Shown here one piece after another: positions 5,438 through 12,126 of a DNA stretch of 13,519 bases (the stretch's first letter is position 1; each line of letters opens with the position of its first letter). The stretch is from Candidatus Shapirobacteria bacterium. Lineage in GTDB: Bacteria; Patescibacteriota; Microgenomatia; UBA12405. The DNA lies in NCBI GenBank assembly GCA_018500045.2, contig JAHBAQ020000006.1, forward strand, positions 1 through 13,519, in the 5' to 3' direction. The notes beneath the pieces were generated by a model. The model was given only the letters and a program-made list of their open reading frames with translations. It did no database searches and was not told the origin of the DNA. The position numbers and the translations under genes are program-made.

Positions 5438-7144
5438 ATGAAGAAAGGAAATATAGGAATTTTTAAAGAAATAAGGCCGTATTTGGGTTTGTTGCTTTTA
5501 TTGATGCTGGTAGCTTTGGCTAATAATGGTTTAAATTTATGGCTGCCGAAGATAACGGCAGTGGCAATTGATTCTTTTAGTGGACAAAATTTTGAGATAT
5601 CGAAAATTATTTATGAAATGGCTGGAGTATCGGTAATAATTTTTATCTTTGCTTTAGGTCAGAGTTTTTTGCAAACTTTTTTGGCGGAGACGGTAGCAAA
5701 AAATACTCGAGAAAAGTTGGTAAATAAAATATCAGAACAAGATTTTGGCTTTGTAAATAAAGTGACACCAGAAAAACTGCTAACCATAATGACGAGTGAT
5801 GTCGACAATATTAAACAGGCGATGACAATGGGGTTGGTCCAAATTTTTTCTTCGGCAGTATTGGTGGTAGGATCGGCAGTAATGTTGCTAAGGATTAATG
5901 TGAAATTAGGGTTAATAGTGTTGGTAATAGTACCAATTGTAGGGTTGGTATTTTTTAATTTATTTGGTCATATTAGAAGTTTTTTTAAACGGGCTCAAGC
6001 GGTTTTGGATAGATTAAATAAGGTAATTAAAGAAAGTATTGTGGCGGCAGCTTTGGTTAGAATTATTAATAGTCAAAACAAGGAAATTGATAAGTTTAAC
6101 GACCAAAATAGTCAGGCTAAAGATTTGGGGTTATCGATTATGAAATTATTTTCTGGATTGATTCCAACAATTGGTTTGTTGGCTAATTCAACGGTGATTT
6201 TAATTTTACTAGTAGGAGGAAAATTAATTTTGGCAGGAGAATTTACGGTGGGTGACTTAACCGCATTTAATACTTATGTATCAATGTTAATTTTCCCGAT
6301 GATAATGTTGGGATTTGTTAGCAATATTATTGCCAGAGCGGTGACATCTTATCAACGAATTGAAGAGGTTTTAAATTTTGAAGGCAAGGATGATTTTGGA
6401 GATATTGATAAAGAAATAAAAGGTAAGGTGGAATTTAAAAATGTGTCGTTGAGTTTTGGTCAAAAACAAGTTTTAAAAGAGGTATCTTTTGAAATTAAAC
6501 CAGGATCAAAAACGGCAATTTTGGGGCCAACGGCGGCAGGAAAAACGCAAATATTTTATTTGATGTCGGGGTTAATGAAACCAAACAGCGGCGAGATTTT
6601 GATAGATGATGTACCAGTAAAAAAATATTGTCAAAAATGTTTGTCGGGTCAATTGGGATTAGTGTTTCAGGACAGTTCGTTGTTTAATTTGACGATTAAA
6701 GAAAATATTAATTTTCAAAATAGAGAGGATGAAACTAATTTGAAAAAAGCGATTGAAACAGCGGCTTTGGATGATTTTATTAAAACATTATCCGATGGTT
6801 TAGAAACAAAAATTACCGAAAGAGGATCGAATTTGTCGGGTGGGCAAAAACAGCGATTAACTTTGGCCAGGGCTTTGGCGGTGAATCCAAAAATTTTATT
6901 ATTGGATGATTTTACGGCCAGAGTGGATCGATCGACAGAAAAAGATATATTTACTCGACTAAAAAAGAATTATGGCAATATTACTCAAGTATTAATTACT
7001 CAACAAATTGCCTCGGTGGAAGATTTTGATCAAATTATTTTAATTATGGATGGGGAAGTGTTAGCTAAAGGAACTCATAAAGAGTTATTAAAAAAATCGC
7101 CAGAATATCAACAGTTATATAGTTTACAAATGTCGACCGAATGA
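5438..7144 (+). CDS. ABC exporter half-transporter, subunit with degenerate Walker B and H-loop
   Basis: The 568-residue protein has an N-terminal six-helix exporter domain (about 1-310; hydrophobic stretches near 15-30, 60-80, 130-150, 155-175, 240-260, 275-300) fused to an ATPase domain. Walker A is GPTAAGKT (363-370), the Q-loop is Q411 and the signature LSGGQ (466-470) is intact. In Walker B (ILLLDD, 486-491) the catalytic Glu is Asp491. The H-loop His is replaced by Gln522 (ITQQIAS). This subunit therefore supplies a good signature but a weak catalytic site. Its stop overlaps the next gene's start as ATGA, so a heterodimer is expected in the cytoplasmic membrane. Cargo is unknown: drug, lipid and peptide exporters all share this form. 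TATACT at 5416-5421 might be its -10 box. Confidence 0.93.
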   Translation: MKKGNIGIFKEIRPYLGLLLLLMLVALANNGLNLWLPKITAVAIDSFSGQNFEISKIIYEMAGVSVIIFIFALGQSFLQTFLAETVAKNTREKLVNKISEQDFGFVNKVTPEKLLTIMTSDVDNIKQAMTMGLVQIFSSAVLVVGSAVMLLRINVKLGLIVLVIVPIVGLVFFNLFGHIRSFFKRAQAVLDRLNKVIKESIVAAALVRIINSQNKEIDKFNDQNSQAKDLGLSIMKLFSGLIPTIGLLANSTVILILLVGGKLILAGEFTVGDLTAFNTYVSMLIFPMIMLGFVSNIIARAVTSYQRIEEVLNFEGKDDFGDIDKEIKGKVEFKNVSLSFGQKQVLKEVSFEIKPGSKTAILGPTAAGKTQIFYLMSGLMKPNSGEILIDDVPVKKYCQKCLSGQLGLVFQDSSLFNLTIKENINFQNREDETNLKKAIETAALDDFIKTLSDGLETKITERGSNLSGGQKQRLTLARALAVNPKILLLDDFTARVDRSTEKDIFTRLKKNYGNITQVLITQQIASVEDFDQIILIMDGEVLAKGTHKELLKKSPEYQQLYSLQMSTE

Positions 7145-8913
7145 AAGATTATTGCTTAAAAAATTTTGACACTAACAGCAAACCAAATTTAAAAGTAGGG
7201 AAATTAGTAGGAAGATTTGGTGAGTTTTTGAAGGGAGATAAATGGCGATTGGGATGGGCAATGGTGGCGGTGTTGATAAATTCGGCAGCCAATGTGGCCA
7301 CACCATTAATAGTAGGTCAGGCAATAGATAAATTTATTTTTGATAAAAACTGGCCGGAGTTGGCAGGTTTCGGATGGACGTTGGCGGGAATTTATATGGT
7401 GGTGGCAGTAAGTAATTATTTTCAAACAGTGTTAATGGGAAGAGTGGGGCAAAATATTTTGTATCGATTGAGGAGTCAAGTATTTGAAAAGATTCAGAGC
7501 TTACCGTTGTCGTTTTTCAATCAAAACAAATTAGGTGATTTAATTTCTAGAATTAATAGTGATACAGACAAATTGAATCAGTTTTTTTCACAGTCTTTAA
7601 ATCAATTTATGGGCCAGGCGTTTACTTTGTTGGGAATTGGAATTTTTGTGTTTTACACTAATTCAAAATTATCTTTTTGGATGATGCTACCAGTGGTGGG
7701 CTTAGTGGGAGTAACTTATGTATTGTCGTCTTATATGAGTAAACGAAGTCGGATGAGTTTGCAATCTTTGGGAAATTTGTCGGCCGAAATTCAGGAAAGT
7801 TTGAGTTATTTTAAAGTGATCGTGTTGTTTAACCGACGGGATTTTTTTAGAGAAAATTTTAAAAAAGCCAATGAAAATAATTTTGCTATGTCAATAAAAT
7901 CGGGGATAACTAATAATATTAGTACTCCGATTTATGATTTGGCCTGGAATGCGGGTTTAACCTTGGTATTGGTAATGGGAATAGAAATGATTGTTGGGGG
8001 TCAAATTACGGTAGGGTTGTTGATTGCTTTTTTGGCTTACACCGATAAATTCTATGCACCATTAAGACAAATGGCTCAAGTATGGTCAAACACTCAAATG
8101 GCTTTTGCTGGTTGGGTGAGAATTTCGGAAATTTTGGATTTGAAAACTGATTTGGAAATAACTGAAACTAGCAATAATTTAAAAACAAAAGAGGATGATG
8201 TGTTGGTGTTTGATAAAGTGAAATTTTCTTATGATGGAGAAAAAATAATTTTGGATGAAGTAAATTTGGATTTTAAAAAAGGAAAAACTTATGCGATGGT
8301 TGGGCCGACTGGAGGGGGTAAAAGTACGATGGCGGCATTGATGTGTCGATTGTATGATCCAGATTCGGGACAAATTTATTTTGAAGGCAAAGATATTAGA
8401 AATTATACTGGTAAAGAATTGTCAGAGCAAATCGGATTTATTTTGCAAGAACAATTTATTTTTACTGGAAGCGTGGGTGAAAATATTGTTTATGGTAATC
8501 CGAATTATGAAATTTACGATAAGAAAAAATTAAAAAAAGAATTGAAAGAAGATGGTCTAGAAGAATTGGTGGAAAGATTTGAAAATGGACTAGATACGGA
8601 AATCACACCAGATACAGAGGTGATTAGTTTGGGACAAAAGCAATTGATTTCGTTTATGAGGGCGATTTTGCGACGGCCAAAGTTGTTGGTGATGGATGAA
8701 GCCACCGCTAATATTGATACCGTAACTGAAAGTTTATTGCAAAAAATTATTGATAAGTTACCAGTAGAAACAACCAAAGTAATTATTGCTCATAGGTTAA
8801 ATACAATTAAAAAGGCCGATGAAATTTATTTTGTAAATGATGGGGAAGTAGTGAGTGCGGAGTCGTTGGAAAAATCGGTGGAGATGATAGAAAAAAGTAA
8901 AAGAAAAAGTTAA
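7141..8913 (+). CDS. ABC exporter half-transporter, subunit with degenerate signature motif
   Basis: The 590-residue protein has a membrane domain (about 35-325) preceded by a polar N-terminal tail of about 30 residues, then an ATPase domain. Walker A is GPTGGGKS (388-395), the Q-loop is Q436, Walker B is LLVMDE (515-520) with the catalytic Glu520, and the H-loop is IAHR with H551; all are canonical. The signature is ISLGQ (495-499) where LSGGQ is expected. Its catalytic residues would pair with the intact LSGGQ of the first subunit to make one competent ATP site. The other site would be defective on both sides. Translation is coupled through a 4-base ATGA overlap. The coding end lies two bases from the convergent tRNA-Ser gene. 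Confidence 0.93.
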   Translation: MKDYCLKNFDTNSKPNLKVGKLVGRFGEFLKGDKWRLGWAMVAVLINSAANVATPLIVGQAIDKFIFDKNWPELAGFGWTLAGIYMVVAVSNYFQTVLMGRVGQNILYRLRSQVFEKIQSLPLSFFNQNKLGDLISRINSDTDKLNQFFSQSLNQFMGQAFTLLGIGIFVFYTNSKLSFWMMLPVVGLVGVTYVLSSYMSKRSRMSLQSLGNLSAEIQESLSYFKVIVLFNRRDFFRENFKKANENNFAMSIKSGITNNISTPIYDLAWNAGLTLVLVMGIEMIVGGQITVGLLIAFLAYTDKFYAPLRQMAQVWSNTQMAFAGWVRISEILDLKTDLEITETSNNLKTKEDDVLVFDKVKFSYDGEKIILDEVNLDFKKGKTYAMVGPTGGGKSTMAALMCRLYDPDSGQIYFEGKDIRNYTGKELSEQIGFILQEQFIFTGSVGENIVYGNPNYEIYDKKKLKKELKEDGLEELVERFENGLDTEITPDTEVISLGQKQLISFMRAILRRPKLLVMDEATANIDTVTESLLQKIIDKLPVETTKVIIAHRLNTIKKADEIYFVNDGEVVSAESLEKSVEMIEKSKRKS

Positions 8914-8915
8914 AG

Positions 8916-8999
8916 CGGAGGGTATAGGATTCGAACCCATGCGGACTTTCGCCCACCAGTTTTCAAAACTGGCGCCATAAACCACTCGGCCAACCCTCC
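8916..8999 (-). tRNA. tRNA-Ser (anticodon UGA)
   Basis: An 84-nt class II tRNA with a long variable arm. The acceptor GGAGGGT (5' end at 8999) pairs with ACCCTCC. The anticodon stem is CCAGT/ACTGG with loop TTTGAAA and anticodon TGA (complement of 8963-8965). The variable arm is GGGCGAAAGTCC-like, and the T-arm contains GGTTCGAATCC. The discriminator is G and CCA is not encoded. It reads UCA codons; it is not a stop suppressor. The 3' end lies 2 bases from the ABC gene stop. Confidence 0.95.
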
Positions 9000-9012
9000 A
9001 GATATATTTTTG

Positions 9013-9085
9013 AGCCCGGAATGAAACTCGAATTCATGACCTTCCCCTTACCAAGGGGATGCTCTACCAACTGAGCTATCCGGGC
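9013..9085 (-). tRNA. tRNA-Thr (anticodon GGU)
   Basis: A 73-nt cloverleaf with acceptor GCCCGGA/TCCGGGC, D-arm AGCTCAGTTGGTAGAGC, and anticodon stem TCCCC/GGGGA with loop TTGGTAA (anticodon GGT, complement of 9050-9052). The T-arm contains GAATTCGAGTTTC. The discriminator is T and CCA is not encoded. It is the middle gene of a three-tRNA minus-strand array. Confidence 0.95.
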
Positions 9086-9093
9086 GGATGATA

Positions 9094-9112
9094 CTTTGAT
9101 ATTGTATCAAAG
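9094..9112. repeat. Perfect 8-bp inverted repeat between the two tRNA-Thr genes
   Basis: CTTTGATA and TATCAAAG around a 3-base TTG form a perfect hairpin in the 42-base spacer of the tRNA array. There is no T-run after it on either strand, so it is not a standard terminator. It may help processing of the tRNA precursor. Confidence 0.4.
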
Positions 9113-9127
9113 ATTTTGATAAAGATG

Positions 9128-9199
9128 AGCCTGAGGTCAGATTTGGACTGACGACCTGCTGTTTACAAAACAGCTGCTCTACCACTGAGCTACTCAGGC
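9128..9199 (-). tRNA. tRNA-Thr (anticodon UGU)
   Basis: A 72-nt cloverleaf with acceptor GCCTGAG/CTCAGGC, D-arm AGCTCAGTGGTAGAGC, and anticodon stem GCTGT/ACAGC with loop TTTGTAA (anticodon TGT, complement of 9165-9167). The discriminator is T and CCA is not encoded. It is first in the array and lies just downstream of an extended -10 promoter. Confidence 0.95.
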
Positions 9200-9207
9200 A
9201 TAGGCTT

Positions 9208-9216
9208 ATTATAACA
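9208..9216 (-). promoter_or_regulatory. Extended -10 promoter of the tRNA array
   Basis: TGTTATAAT on the minus strand is a perfect TGN-TATAAT extended -10 box. The predicted start is about 2 bases before the 5' end of tRNA-Thr(UGU) at 9199. No clear -35 box is present, as expected for extended -10 promoters. It shares a 54-base gap with the divergent glycosyltransferase gene. Confidence 0.6.
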
Positions 9217-9253
9217 ATAAGTTTAGGGTTTTGAGGTAAAATAAACGGAGTAT

Positions 9254-10399
9254 ATGAAACAGAAAAAGACAGTGTTGGTATTGACTGATGATATGCCGTG
9301 GGGGCATAGGTCAATTGCTAAGGCGATTTATGGATATCTAAGAACGAGAGAAAAGGAAGATGGTTATAAGGTTATTTATCGGGAAATTAAGGCAAATACT
9401 GGTCCTGGTGGTGATGTATATACTTTTTTATATAGATATTTACCTCAAGGGAACCGGATGGCTCATGTGCTTTCCCGAAAAAAATTTGCTAGAGAATTAT
9501 TGGAGGAAGCATCGATAATTAATTTGCCAAGGTTAAAAAATGAAGTGGAGAAACTTAAACCAGATTTGATTATTTCGACTTACTTTTTTCATAGCCATTC
9601 ATTGGCTAGATGGAGGAAAAAAGAAAATAAAAAATTTGGCCTGTGGACGGTAGTGGCTGATCCGTGGACGATTAACCCAATTTCATTTGTAAAGGAGGCG
9701 GATTTGAATTTAGTTTATGATAGGGTGGCGTTTAACGAAGGATTGAATTATGGATTAGAAAAGGATCAAATGATGATTACTGGTTGGTGGATTCGACAAG
9801 AGATGTATAAGAATTATAATTATGCTGAATCTAGAAAAAAACTTGGTTTTGATGATGATAGACCAGTGATTTTTTTGGGAGGTGGAAGTTTGGGGACAAA
9901 TTCCTTGACTAAGGTTTTGCCGTCATTATTGATGGTCGATAAAAAAGTAGGATTGGTAATTAATACGGGGGTAGATAAGTTGGCGTTTAATTTAGTGGAA
10001 CAATACAGAAAAATGTTTGAAAGGATACGAAAAGATGGAATGGTAAAAATTGTAAATATGGGGTGGATTGATAATATGGCAGAGGTTTTGTCGGCTTGTG
10101 ATATTGTGTTTGGTAAGGCTGGGCCAAATTTTTTGTTTGATGTGGTGGCGGTGGGTAAACCGTTTGTAGCTATGACACATATTGGTGGACAAGAGGATGG
10201 AAATATTGATTTGATTAAGAAAAAGAAATTAGGGTGGATTAGAGAAAAAAATGGAGAAATTTTAAATTTTTTGTTTGAATTTTTGGAAAATCCGGTTTAT
10301 TTTGAAAAGAAATTTGCGGAAGAAATTGAATTAGAGGGAGAAAAGAATGAGAAGACTTTGCCAATGATAGGGGAAATGGTGAAGAAAATACTTTGGTAA
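9254..10399 (+). CDS. GT-B glycosyltransferase, GT28/MGDG-synthase-like (MurG/UgtP-type fold)
   Basis: The 381-residue protein fits a two-domain GT-B glycosyltransferase. The N-terminal Rossmann half begins VLVLTDDMPWGHRSIAKA and contains LKPDLIISTYFFHS. After the ADPW...ADLNLVYD linker, the C-terminal half starts with VIFLGGGSLGT (about 205-215). It then carries the nucleotide-sugar site GWIDNMAEVLSACD, GKAGPNFLFDVVAVGKP (287-303) and a HIGGQEDGN segment (309-317). This layout matches monogalactosyldiacylglycerol synthase and the processive UgtP/YpfP family, relatives of MurG. By family it would transfer a hexose from UDP-sugar to a lipid or lipid-linked acceptor at the inner face of the membrane; the acceptor is not determinable. 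ATG 9254 has CGGAG only 3 bases upstream, which is short spacing. Confidence 0.82.
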   Translation: MKQKKTVLVLTDDMPWGHRSIAKAIYGYLRTREKEDGYKVIYREIKANTGPGGDVYTFLYRYLPQGNRMAHVLSRKKFARELLEEASIINLPRLKNEVEKLKPDLIISTYFFHSHSLARWRKKENKKFGLWTVVADPWTINPISFVKEADLNLVYDRVAFNEGLNYGLEKDQMMITGWWIRQEMYKNYNYAESRKKLGFDDDRPVIFLGGGSLGTNSLTKVLPSLLMVDKKVGLVINTGVDKLAFNLVEQYRKMFERIRKDGMVKIVNMGWIDNMAEVLSACDIVFGKAGPNFLFDVVAVGKPFVAMTHIGGQEDGNIDLIKKKKLGWIREKNGEILNFLFEFLENPVYFEKKFAEEIELEGEKNEKTLPMIGEMVKKILW

Positions 10400-10558
10400 A
10401 GAAAGCCCCACCTAAAGTAGCTTCAATATTGGCTTTTCCACGCTATAAAAACGTGGGGAAAACCGGACTGAAAAAACGAATTGATTCAGTCACAAATTCT
10501 CCGTTTAAGAAGTTTAGCTAGAAAAAACACCTTCTTAAAGCGATAGCTTTAGGTAGGA
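10400..10558 (-). ncRNA. Candidate structured non-coding RNA with multibranch fold
   Basis: The gap after the glycosyltransferase stop contains a closing helix of 10410-10417 with 10547-10554, enclosing three hairpins. These are 10431-10442/10452-10464 (CCACG/CGTGG core with TTTT/AAAA and GG/CC extensions), 10466-10472/10485-10491 (GACTGAA/TTCAGTC) and 10504-10512/10531-10539 (9 bp TTTAAGAAG/CTTCTTAAA). On the minus strand the closing helix extends without a break to 11 bp (10407-10417/10547-10557), because a C/A mismatch becomes a U-G pair. A promoter-like pair lies directly upstream on that strand. A second CAATATTG copy could pair as a pseudoknot. No known RNA class was recognised; RNase P, tmRNA, SRP and 6S signatures are missing. 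The strand and exact ends are inferred. Confidence 0.45.
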
Positions 10559-10564
10559 CAATTA

Positions 10565-10593
10565 AGTCTAGCAATATTGGAAAATTTTGTCAG
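10565..10593 (-). promoter_or_regulatory. Candidate promoter for the structured RNA
   Basis: CTGACA (10588-10593) and TAGACT (10565-10570) on the minus strand are 17 bases apart. The predicted start at about 10558 is right at the 5' edge of the closing helix. Each box differs from consensus by one or two bases. Confidence 0.35.
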
Positions 10594-10656
10594 AAATAAA
10601 AAATGGCTTTTGCGGTGTAAATGCGAGGATTTTTTTGAGAGAATGAATTTTCTTAA

Positions 10657-10902
10657 TTAAAGAGATCGCCTGATGACAGGACAATTATCCGTATTTCTTC
10701 CATCAATCTTATACTCTTCTATTTTTTGGCCGAGCTTATCAACTATGAGCCAAAAATCATCTTGATTGATTGAAATTGAACCATCTTTTCTGATTATAGG
10801 AGAACCTGAACATTGGGTGATAATTTGAATCGAAAGATCTTGGTCAAGAGGAGTTTTTTGACCACAAAGAGCCATTTCAATTGAATAATATTCTGGATTC
10901 AT
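10657..10902 (-). CDS. Hypothetical protein (81 aa; possibly longer from TTG 11058)
   Basis: From ATG 10902 the product is 81 residues, begins MNPEYYSIEMALCGQ and ends NCPVIRRSL. It has two hydrophilic helices near the C-terminus and three cysteines, with no membrane segment and no recognised family. The same frame stays open upstream to a TTG at 11058 (133 residues). That extension is encoded by a strongly palindromic RNA element and would overlap the 161-aa gene by 28 bases in the -1 frame. I therefore prefer the shorter form, but no Shine-Dalgarno sequence supports ATG 10902. It is downstream of, and probably cotranscribed with, the 161-aa gene. The longer form could also arise by frameshifting at a C6 run. 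Confidence 0.5.
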   Translation of the reverse strand: MNPEYYSIEMALCGQKTPLDQDLSIQIITQCSGSPIIRKDGSISINQDDFWLIVDKLGQKIEEYKIDGRNTDNCPVIRRSL

Positions 10903-10944
10903 ATAGATTTTTGGGTTAATTTTTTTTGGGAAGTGTAGTATTTG

Positions 10945-11011
10945 GGACCCCTCAGTGCTAAAAGCTAAACGACGCGCCGAAGCGTGTCGACCTGAGGGGC
11001 ATATATGGTCC
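10945..11011 (-). repeat. Nested palindromic RNA element with UUCG tetraloop
   Basis: Outer arms CCCCTCAG (10948-10955) and CTGAGGGG (10992-10999) enclose an inner 8-bp helix (10970-10977 with 10982-10989). On the minus strand the inner loop is UUCG closed by C-G, the exceptionally stable cUUCGg tetraloop. GGACC (10945-10949) and GGTCC (11007-11011) could extend or compete with the outer stem. The inner helix is GC-rich against the AT-rich surroundings. It lies between two minus-strand genes, so the RNA form is probably intercistronic. No T-run follows on the minus strand, so a simple intrinsic terminator is unlikely. A REP-like or in-frame palindromic repeat is possible. Confidence 0.7.
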
Positions 11012-11030
11012 AAGGATTTACCCTTGATTT

Positions 11031-11516
11031 TTATCTTTTGGGGGGAAAAGTTTGACAAACATGGTCGCCATATCCGTCAAAATTTTTTTCATAGAACCTT
11101 TGGCAGTCATCCGATTGGATCCATAAAAGGCACTCTTCTAGGAGACTTTCATCTTCTGGAACCGAGTAGAATATCCCGACTCTTTCTAATCTTTCAATTA
11201 GAAATTCCACTGGAAGAGAAATTTTCTGTCCTGGTTGGCGATTTTTCTTCAGTACTGAGACAAGAACTGGTTTAGCCAGTTCTGTTTTTTTTCTTTTGTA
11301 CCTGATTGGTTCGGCAACTCCGAAGAGCCTTAAACCAAGATAATCGTAGACACTGACTTCAATAACGTCCCAATATCTTTTGAATGGGATTCTTAAATTC
11401 TTTAGTACTTGGCCGAGTAGGTCTTGCTGAGAGTGGACTGTTTTCGGCCACGGATGCCGAATTTTCGACTGTATGAGGATTGTATCCTTGGTATCGTCCC
11501 AAAGATAGTTCCGCAT
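11031..11516 (-). CDS. Hypothetical protein (161 aa)
   Basis: The 161-residue frame runs from ATG 11516, beginning MRNYLWDDTKDTILIQ, to TAA at 11031-11033. It is a soluble mixed-composition protein, rich in aromatic and charged residues, with a lysine/arginine patch (YKRKKTE) around residues 73-80 and a C-terminal acidic stretch. No family was recognised and no catalytic motif stands out. The start is well supported: GGGGGAAG lies 4 bases before the ATG, and a TTGATA-17-TAAAAT promoter lies about 55 bases upstream. The coding sequence is noticeably richer in G and C in places (32 of 60 bases at 11401-11460) than the core genes (17 of 60 at 5701-5760). It ends over a C6 run where a second frame takes over. 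Confidence 0.7.
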   Translation of the reverse strand: MRNYLWDDTKDTILIQSKIRHPWPKTVHSQQDLLGQVLKNLRIPFKRYWDVIEVSVYDYLGLRLFGVAEPIRYKRKKTELAKPVLVSVLKKNRQPGQKISLPVEFLIERLERVGIFYSVPEDESLLEECLLWIQSDDCQRFYEKNFDGYGDHVCQTFPPKR

Positions 11517-11547
11517 GAGACTTCCCCCTTTTTAGAATGTGCGTGAC

Positions 11548-11563
11548 TTCTCTTAGTAGAGAA
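11548..11563 (-). promoter_or_regulatory. 5' leader hairpin of the 161-aa gene
   Basis: TTCTCT and AGAGAA around a 4-base loop form a perfect hairpin in the leader between the predicted transcription start (about 11565) and the ribosome binding site. CCCC at 11567-11570 (minus strand) is complementary to the GGGG of the ribosome binding site, so control of translation is possible but unproven. Confidence 0.35.
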
Positions 11564-11571
11564 ATCGGGGT

Positions 11572-11600
11572 ATTTTAACATTTATGAATGATAATATCAA
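11572..11600 (-). promoter_or_regulatory. Promoter of the 161-aa gene
   Basis: TTGATA (11595-11600) and TAAAAT (11572-11577) on the minus strand are separated by exactly 17 bases. The pair sits in the gap between two minus-strand genes, with a predicted start near 11565. Confidence 0.6.
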
Positions 11601-11630
11601 TTTATAGGATAATTTTGAGGTAAAGATGGG

Positions 11631-11665
11631 CCCCGGATTGTGTCAGCGATGGACGCAATCCGGGG
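11631..11665. terminator. Strong 14-bp hairpin after the 127-aa gene
   Basis: Positions 11631-11644 and 11652-11665 pair over 14 bases (one G-T, arms beginning CCCCGGATTG) around a 7-base loop. It starts 5 bases after the stop of the minus-strand 127-aa gene. Neither side has a long T-run, so termination may be inefficient or the hairpin may instead protect the mRNA 3' end. Position is the main reason for calling it a terminator. Confidence 0.5.
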
Positions 11666-11670
11666 TGTTG

Positions 11671-12054
11671 TTAGAGAGTGAAACGAGCGAATCTATATAA
11701 TTGGGAAATACCGAATTGACCAAGGTCGATTATGAGCACACTGCCGACTTTGATGTCAAAGATGGCATCGGTTAGAGCACCACTGAAGTTTTTGACTTCA
11801 TAAGTATTCTCTTCCGTATTGAGTTCTTTGATTTGCGGTGCGTGTTTGTTCTTGAAATGACCTTGGAAGACCCTGAACTCCTCTTTGATTCTGATAACTC
11901 CAGAAATGATATCAACGCTTGGAGGAAGACGATACCAAAGATTGTCGATTCGATTCTTATGACTTAGACGGTAGATCATTACAGAGCCGGTGTCTTGCCA
12001 GTTGGTAGTTAAGACCTGACAAATCCGGAAATCCAAATCGGCGTTTGAGCACAT
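11671..12054 (-). CDS. Hypothetical protein (127 aa)
   Basis: The 127-residue protein begins MCSNADLDFRICQVLTTNW and ends GISQLYRFARFTL. It alternates short hydrophobic and polar stretches, suggesting a beta-rich soluble fold. No signal peptide, membrane segment or known motif is visible, and no family was recognised. The start is well supported: AAGGAGAG (12064-12071) lies 9 bases before ATG 12054, and a TTGAAA-17-TACAAT promoter lies about 75 bases upstream. A strong hairpin follows the stop. It thus looks like a self-contained, independently expressed gene. With the two neighbours downstream it forms a run of unrecognised minus-strand genes that differs from the housekeeping genes on either side. 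Confidence 0.7.
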   Translation of the reverse strand: MCSNADLDFRICQVLTTNWQDTGSVMIYRLSHKNRIDNLWYRLPPSVDIISGVIRIKEEFRVFQGHFKNKHAPQIKELNTEENTYEVKNFSGALTDAIFDIKVGSVLIIDLGQFGISQLYRFARFTL

Positions 12055-12063
12055 GGGTGATTA

Positions 12064-12071
12064 CTCTCCTT
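12064..12071 (-). promoter_or_regulatory. Ribosome binding site of the 127-aa gene
   Basis: AAGGAGAG on the minus strand, 9 bases ahead of ATG 12054. It is longer than most in this window and fixes the start. Confidence 0.65.
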
Positions 12072-12126
12072 CAAGTTGTTATAGTACTTACCAAAACGCT
12101 GGTGCTTTGGTGATAACGAACTGGAA

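Noticed and set aside
8916..8999. tRNA with TGA in the anticodon loop as a UGA stop-codon suppressor or sign of recoding
   Set aside because: The TGA is the anticodon itself, reading UCA serine codons; a UGA-reading tRNA would need UCA. Genes here end on TGA at normal lengths, so UGA is a stop.
9094..9112. Inter-tRNA hairpin as an intrinsic terminator
   Set aside because: There is no T-run on either strand, and the downstream tRNAs in the array have no separate promoter that I can see.
10400..10560. End of an IS200/IS605-type element or omega-RNA (TTTAGGTGGGG resembles such ends)
   Set aside because: No transposase or TnpB frame is present, the matching hairpin arm is about 130 bases away, and no second element end was found.
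10400..10600. RNase P RNA, tmRNA, SRP RNA or 6S RNA
   Set aside because: None of the conserved signatures (RNase P CR-I, tmRNA T-arm and tag frame, SRP GGAAG core, 6S single long hairpin) is present, and the length is too short for RNase P.
10955..11275. 106-codon plus-strand open frame
   Set aside because: It is antisense to the 161-aa gene and the palindromic element, has no promoter or ribosome binding site, and the minus-strand gene has both.
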